From assembly GCA_004369085.1 (NCBI GenBank), contig ML210433.1, positions 1-10,502 of the forward strand: a stretch of 10,502 bases of DNA, written 5' to 3'. Shown piece after piece: positions 6,701-10,502 of the stretch. The notes under the pieces are model-generated. The model had not been told where the DNA came from and did no database searches. It saw only the letters and a list, made by a program, of their open reading frames with translations. The DNA comes from Coprinopsis marcescibilis (lineage: Eukaryota; Basidiomycota; Agaricomycetes; Agaricales; Psathyrellaceae). The position numbers and the translations under genes are program-made. How positions within the stretch are numbered: the first letter of the stretch is position 1; the number at the start of each line of letters is the position of its first letter.

Positions 6701-8068
6701 GTTCCGGGAGATGATCCGGTCATCAAGAGAGTGCGTCAGATTGAACCATTTTGCTTCCAGGGGTGTAGTTGAATCAATAGTTGAATTCGGTGAGGAATGT
6801 GTACCACCTTGCCTGTTGTCGATTCAATTTTCGTGTTTCTCGAAAGTAGGAGAGGTTTTTGTGATCCGATAATACTTCAATAGGATGTTGGGCTCCCATT
6901 AGGTAGTGTTGCCATTCCGTAAAAGCTCGAATGAGAGCCAAAAGTTTTCAATCATAGATCTCGTAGTTGCGTTCGGTGGGTGTGAGAGTCTTCAATATGA
7001 AAGAGACTGGGTGGCAAGCTCCATTGGCATTGCATTGGGTAAGAACAGCTCTGGTGGCGTATTTCGAAGCGTCGCATTCGACTTGGAAAGGTTTTTCCAA
7101 ATCGGGCATGATCAAGACTGGTTGTTTGGTGAATTGTTTTTTCAGCATGTCAAAAGCCATCTGTCGTTGAGGTGTCCATTCAAATGACACTCCTTTTTGC
7201 AAGAGTTTGTTCATTGATTTCGCCAGTTCCGAATATCCGCGGATAAATCTTCGATAGAAATTTCCGAATCCTAGGAAAGATCGTACTTGTTTCACGGTTT
7301 TCAGGGCAGGCCAGTCTTGGATTCCAGCGATCTTTTTGGGATCCATGGAAATTTGTCCTTCTTCAATGATCATGCCAAGGTATTCAATGTGAGTTTGACA
7401 AAATTGGCATTTTTCTGGTTTCAGGTACAGGTTGTTATCCTTGAGCACTTGGAGGGTCTTTCGTGTATATTCAACCATCTTTTCCTTGGTCTTAGTGAAG
7501 ATGAGAATGTCGTCCATGTAGATGATGATGCAGCGTCCTTCTGTCTTGAGTTTGTCGAAGATATGGTCCATCATTGCTTGAAACGTTGCCGGAGAATTGC
7601 ACATGCCGAAAAACATAACTGTTGGTTCAAATAATCCCAAATTGGTTTTGAATGCCACCTTCCATTGACCGCTGTCTTTAATCCGAATGTTGTTATAGCC
7701 CCATCGTACGTCCAGTTTAGTGAAATACTTTGCTCCTTTCAGCTTATCAAGGAGTTCAGTAATGAGTGGGAGTGGATAGGCGTTTTTGATTGTCCATTCG
7801 TTGAGATAACGATAGTCTTGACAGGGTTGAAGAGGAGTCTTTACTTTTCCATCTTCAACAATTGGTTTCTTTTTGACAAAGAAAAAAAGGGCAGCGTTTG
7901 GCGATTGTGAGGGTCAAATGTACATTTTGACGAGGTTTTCCTGGATAAACTTCTCCAATTCCTTTTGTTCATCCAAAGTAAGATTGTAAGTCTTGAATGA
8001 TTTAGGAATGAAGCCATCTTTCAACTTGATCTTGTGGTCCCAAGGTTTTGAGTCAGGGAATTGGTCGC
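6700..8068 (-). pseudogene. Pol part 2: reverse transcriptase and RNase H
   Basis: The RT copies element RNA to DNA. Readable in order: the entry with FFFVKKK (about 7870), [18 protein letters not shown], motif A in [12 protein letters not shown] with the catalytic Asp at 7710-7712, [12 protein letters not shown], and the catalytic box YMDD at 7509-7520. The thumb ([13 protein letters not shown]) follows. RNase H starts near 7090 with ECDAS (first Asp at 7071-7073); the expected catalytic Glu in the YD.ELLA motif is Lys here, straight after a TGA at 6948-6950. The later SDHKNL and SDALS Asp residues are kept. TGAs also lie at 7914, 6774, 6723 and 6720. A frameshift near 6700 leads into integrase. 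The RT core itself is open from 7913 to 6951, the longest clean part of pol. Confidence 0.9.
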
Positions 8069-8784
8069 TTTCTTTTTGTCAAAAATGTCCATATAGTCGT
8101 GGTATTATTCCGGTATTCGTTGTTCCAAGGTAAGGGTCAAAGTGTCCTCAGCAGTTGCGAGTTCTTGTGCGATAGTTGATTTAGCCCGGATCCAAATTGT
8201 TTGGAGGTGAGGGCTATCTTTTCCTTGAAAATCGCGTAAGAGGGCCAAATCGATGTCTTCTTGTGTAGGGTTTGTCTGTTTCTTCGTCTTCTTGGTTTGA
8301 AGGTATTTAAGAAGAATTTGCGTAGTCTTTGAAAATTTGTTTGCTCTCCAAGCGAGTGTTCCGTTTTTCCAATCGATTGAAGGATTTGTCTTTCAAAGCC
8401 AAGGTGCTCCAAGAATGACCTTCTCTTGTCCGAGACCAGTGACGTAGAATCGTTCTTTAAAACATCATCTGTGAATAATGCATCCGCGTAGAATCGGATG
8501 GTGCCATTTTTGTTTAAGGTACCATCAACGTTTCTGGCAGGGATTGGAATAGTGAGTCAAGTGAGGGGAATTTTTATCTTTCGTGTGTAGTTCTGATCAA
8601 TGAATTGATCGTCTGCTCCACAATCGACAAGAGTGGTTGTTCCAACGTTTTCGGGTCCGTTCTTTCTGGTGAATGACAGTGTTGTGGGGAAAATCAAAGT
8701 CATATTGGATGGATTGGCATATAGGACAGACCGTACTATCTTAGGAGGTGCTACAGTTGGTATAGACCTCCTTAGGCAAAACCC
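8068..8784 (-). pseudogene. Pol part 1: aspartic protease and connecting region
   Basis: The retropepsin-type protease cuts Gag and Gag-Pol and works as a dimer. The active-site motif is TLVDCGADDQFID with DCGA at 8614-8625, where most families have DSGA or DTGA; Cys at that position is, as I recall, common in basidiomycete chromoviruses. A TGA follows at 8557-8559. A T-run near 8460 has lost a base, since GLGQEKVILGAPWL resumes in the next frame (about 8400-8440), the flap-to-C-terminal ILG part of the fold. Another TGA lies at 8393-8395. The connecting region continues to the TAA at 8105-8107 and YHDYMDIFDKKK, the usual entry into RT, with a second frameshift at about 8062-8068. A shorter open frame at 8137-8412 is only a shadow. 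Confidence 0.82.
8743..8784 (-). promoter_or_regulatory. Predicted -1 ribosomal frameshift signal between gag and pol
   Basis: The minus strand has the slippery heptamer G GGT TTT (8784-8778) in the gag frame, two codons before the gag stop TAA (8772-8774). A 5-base spacer (8777-8773) leads to a hairpin: AGGAGGT (8772-8766) pairs with ACCTCCT (8749-8743), with a further inner helix CTATA/TGTAG (one G-T pair) and a CCAAC loop. Shifting back one base places ribosomes exactly in the protease frame, open to the protease active site. Heptamer type (X XXY YYZ), spacer length and stem are all canonical. Function is predicted, not shown. Confidence 0.75.
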
Positions 8785-10058
8785 TCATTCTTCTTGAGTT
8801 TGTCTTCGAATTTCTCACGTTCTTCCGGGTCCATGTTGCTAAGAATTTGTTGGACTGATTTGAAAGCAGCAGTTCCGGTGTATTTCTTATTGGTGGTTCT
8901 GGAGGAAGAACTAGTTTCATTTCGAGGTTTCCACATGGTTCGGGGTTTGTTCCTGTCTTTTGGTTTGGAAGGGCATGTGTTTAGGGCGTGTCCTGCCTTG
9001 TGGCAAAAGAAGCACAGTCCTTTTCGGATGCATTCTTCCCGGATTGCGTCTGTCATTTTTGGAAGTCGGACGAAGGGTTTCTTCGTGTTGAATGAGTTGA
9101 TGTCCATTGGTACTCTGTAGTCTTCATTGGTTTTGGTGGGTGTGTTTGCGAATGATCGAATTCCTTTCTTCATAAGTTGAAGCATCCTTTGATCATTGGA
9201 TACTTTGATGACGGAATCGTACCAAGCTTTGAGGTGACTTGGCTTGGTGGCTCGATTCCAGATCTTCTTGAGAAGAGCATCGTCAAGGGTGCTTCTGAAG
9301 ATGTCGGTGATGATCCTGTTTGCTGGTTTGTCATGGATGGTTAAGTCGGGTTGGTAGTTGGTTTTGGCAAGTTTGTTTTTAAATGTGTTGACGAAATCTT
9401 CTCCAGAATCTTTCCATTTCATTTTGAGGTTCTTGAGTTGTTGGAAAGCAACATCGGCTCGTTCTTTTTCAAGGAACAAGTCACTGAGTTTCTTTTGAAA
9501 GTTCAACCAAGTTCCTAGTTTGATTTGATCTCCTCGTCGACCGTCGTTCATGAATGTTCGTTTCCAATCGGTCGCGGTTCCTCCTCTCATGTAGGAGAGA
9601 GTGAAGAGAATCTTCTTGTTGTCACTCCATTCTGGGTTCACTAGAATGTAGAGGACGATTTCTTCCAGCCATGTTTCGAAATTGTTGCGAGTTCCATCAA
9701 ATTCGGATGGTTTTTGCATACCCTTGATTTCTTCATCTTTATCTTTCTTCGTCGTGGTCTTTCGCACGGATGGTGCTTCGCCTTGTTCAGGCATAGTTTC
9801 TGGTTGGTAATTCACGTATGATTGTTCTTCGTTGTAATTTGTTTGAGCGAGTTCTCGTAGTTGTTGTGATCTTTTGGCTTCTTCGTATTCTTCGAAGAGA
9901 GATTTTGGTAGTGTGAGATTAAGTTGTATCTCTTCTTGTTCTGGTGGGGTTGTTCCTGTCGGTGTTGTTTCAGTTTCGTCTTGTTCGTATGTCAGGTTGA
10001 ATTCTTGTCGTTGCTTTCCTTTATCAGAGGTTGATCGTTTAATCGTTCATCGATCTAT
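8772..10058 (-). CDS. gag: Gag polyprotein of the chromovirus (capsid and CCHC nucleocapsid), one early stop
   Basis: The structural protein of the retrotransposon particle. From 10046 to the TAA at 8772-8774 the frame is open for 425 codons. The N-terminal part is polar and acidic (many Glu, Gln, Thr). The capsid-like region has EFDGTRNNFETWLEEIVLYI and FTLSYMRGGTATDWK (about 9560-9700), typical of gypsy Gag. A nucleocapsid knuckle CFFCHKAGHALNTC (CX2CX4HX4C) lies at 8973-9014. A TGA at 10047-10049 breaks the frame near its start. No in-frame ATG lies upstream of it; ATA at 10056-10058 may be a decayed start, and the first in-frame ATG downstream is at 9792-9794. Gag is otherwise the best kept ORF. 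It ends inside the frameshift signal, so most ribosomes would stop here and a few go on into pol. Confidence 0.88.
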
Positions 10059-10190
10059 GCCTTTCGAGTATGGTGCAGATACGGTTGGTGGTTCTGCCAA
10101 TCTTCTGGTTGGTCCAATGTTTCTGATTTGTTTGTAGTTGGCTGTTTTTGGCAATAGGTCCTCGTCCCGATCAACAAGGTTGTGTTTGAG

Positions 10191-10202
10191 TAGTTTTGAT
10201 CT
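10191..10202 (-). other. Self-priming site: complement of the element's own RNA 5' end
   Basis: Two bases inside the 5' LTR the minus strand reads AGATCAAAACTA. No tRNA-type TGG site is present. The same 12 bases occur on the plus strand of both LTRs (3417-3428 and 10425-10436), so the predicted RNA, starting near 10436 about 30 bases after the TATA box, would begin with their exact complement and fold back onto this site. This is the arrangement of Tf1 of fission yeast and its self-primed relatives, which use an 11-base match at the same place. Confidence 0.75.
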
Positions 10203-10204
10203 TC

Positions 10205-10502
10205 TGTTATGATGCAAGGCGAGTAGTACGCCTTAGTTGTTCGTTGATAGTTCGAGGTAGAGTCATGACAATAGATCGTCGAGATGAACAAGTAGGTTGA
10301 GAGAGTCGAGACGAACTAATGTCAAGACGATTGAGTTTCCTGAGGTGTTCGAGTAAGACGATCTGTCGACGAGAAGACTAACAAAAGTCTTATTCATTAA
10401 CTATTGAGTGACAAAAGAGAAACGAGATCAAAACTAAAGTACAACTACCTATTTCGGTAAGTATATATATATAATCCTTATCTCTTATTGATGTTATTGA
10501 TA
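10205..10502 (-). repeat. 5' LTR of the gypsy element, partial (first 298 of about 519 bp on the plus strand)
   Basis: Aligns without gaps to 3197-3494. It begins TGTTATG where the other copy has TGTTACA. The differences are 15 in 298: 14 transitions and one transversion, 13 of them CG against TG/CA or TG against CA. It contains R, U5 and the core promoter; the rest of U3 lies beyond the window edge and should end TGTAACA or a decayed form near 10723. Confidence 0.93.
10462..10473 (-). promoter_or_regulatory. TATA box of the 5' LTR, core promoter of the element
   Basis: A 12-base alternating TA run on the minus strand, unchanged from the other LTR although the region around it has decayed. 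The inferred start site (about 10436) lies 26-37 bases downstream, the usual TATA-to-start distance, and coincides with the sequence complementary to the primer site at 10191-10202. These two independent signs support each other. Confidence 0.65.

Larger units (their letters stand above)
5138..8784 (-). pseudogene. pol: Pol polyprotein of the chromovirus (PR-RT-RH-IN-chromodomain), broken
   Basis: About 1,200 codons in the frame entered by a -1 shift from Gag at 8778-8784, ending at TAA 5138-5140. Domain order is protease, a connecting region, RT, RNase H, integrase, chromodomain. The reading crosses three frameshifts (near 8460, 8065 and 6700). In-frame TGAs start at 8557, 8393, 7914, 6948, 6774, 6723, 6720, 6299, 6200, 6011 and 5870; TAAs at 8105 and 5612. 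Nearly all other family signatures are readable, so the decay is recent relative to loss of similarity. Several TGAs fall at Arg positions conserved in the family, for example the two consecutive ones in the DALS..PDH motif after RNase H. Made normally as a Gag-Pol fusion inside the particle and cut by its own protease. Confidence 0.9.
3197..10502 (-). mobile_element. Ty3/gypsy chromovirus LTR retrotransposon, degenerate, right end outside window
   Basis: One element on the minus strand, flanked by two copies of an LTR. Transcript order: 5' LTR (from beyond 10502 down to 10205), self-complementary primer site, Gag, frameshift signal, Pol in the order protease-RT-RNase H-integrase-chromodomain, a third ORF, polypurine tract, 3' LTR (3715 to 3197). 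Integrase after RNase H makes it Ty3/gypsy; the C-terminal chromodomain makes it a chromovirus. Expected full length is about 7.5 kb. It carries 20 premature stops and about four frameshifts, so it could move only if helped in trans. The 5 bases before the left LTR, AGGTC (3192-3196), should recur just after the right LTR if the target duplication survives. Confidence 0.93.

Noticed and set aside
6906..7910. Plus-strand open frames opposite RT and RNase H
   Set aside because: Antisense shadows of pol, rich in Phe and Ser as expected from reading the reverse strand.
8137..8412. Minus-strand open frame of 91 codons, Arg/Lys-rich
   Set aside because: The protease-RT connecting region (WKNGTLAW and on to YHDYMDIF) reads in another frame over the same bases, so this is a shadow.
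3716..10049. TGA as a sense codon (altered genetic code)
   Set aside because: The many in-frame TGAs would all need to mean Arg, no known nuclear code does this, CGA and AGA are used normally beside them, the ORFs also carry frameshifts, and the LTRs show the same CpG decay without any coding.

Overview
The window is a pile-up of transposable-element sequence from a eukaryote, most probably a mushroom-forming basidiomycete fungus (Agaricomycetes). That guess rests on the style of three encoded proteins (a Tad/LINE-like reverse transcriptase, a Ty1/copia Gag and RT, and a chromodomain Ty3/gypsy polyprotein), which I recognise from memory and not from a search. I see no host gene, no tRNA or rRNA, and no bacterial-type operon.

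Left third (1-3196), old debris. It holds an unassigned stretch (1-250); an 11-bp tandem array (252-490); a minus-strand LINE reverse transcriptase fragment (491-1665); a plus-strand copia RT fragment (1665-1935); a short copia-like LTR with a primer site matching the tRNA-Met anticodon arm, in the opposite orientation (1988-2130); a plus-strand copia Gag fragment (2312-2690); a self-complementary GTATAC-rich minisatellite (2690-2990); and what looks like one end of a Tc1/mariner element (from 2993).

Right two thirds (3197-10502), one nearly complete Ty3/gypsy chromovirus on the minus strand. The 3' LTR is at 3197-3715. The 5' LTR starts at 10205 and runs off the window; by comparison it should end near 10723. 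In transcript order the element has: a TATA box; a self-priming site of the Tf1 type (10191-10202); Gag with a CCHC knuckle; a predicted -1 frameshift signal (slippery heptamer plus hairpin, 8743-8784); Pol (protease, RT, RNase H, integrase with D,D(35)E, chromodomain); a third reading frame with a CCHC knuckle that ends exactly at the LTR; and a polypurine tract. Gag would build the particle, protease cut it, RT/RNase H copy the RNA from its own folded 5' end, and integrase plus chromodomain place the copy in chromatin marked by histone methylation.

The element is dead. I count 20 premature in-frame stops, 18 of them TGA, plus about four frameshifts. The TGAs fall where Arg is expected (CGA to TGA), and 13 of the 15 differences between the two LTR copies are of the CG versus TG/CA type. 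Together these point to strong C-to-T decay at CpG, from cytosine methylation or a CpG-type repeat-induced mutation process.
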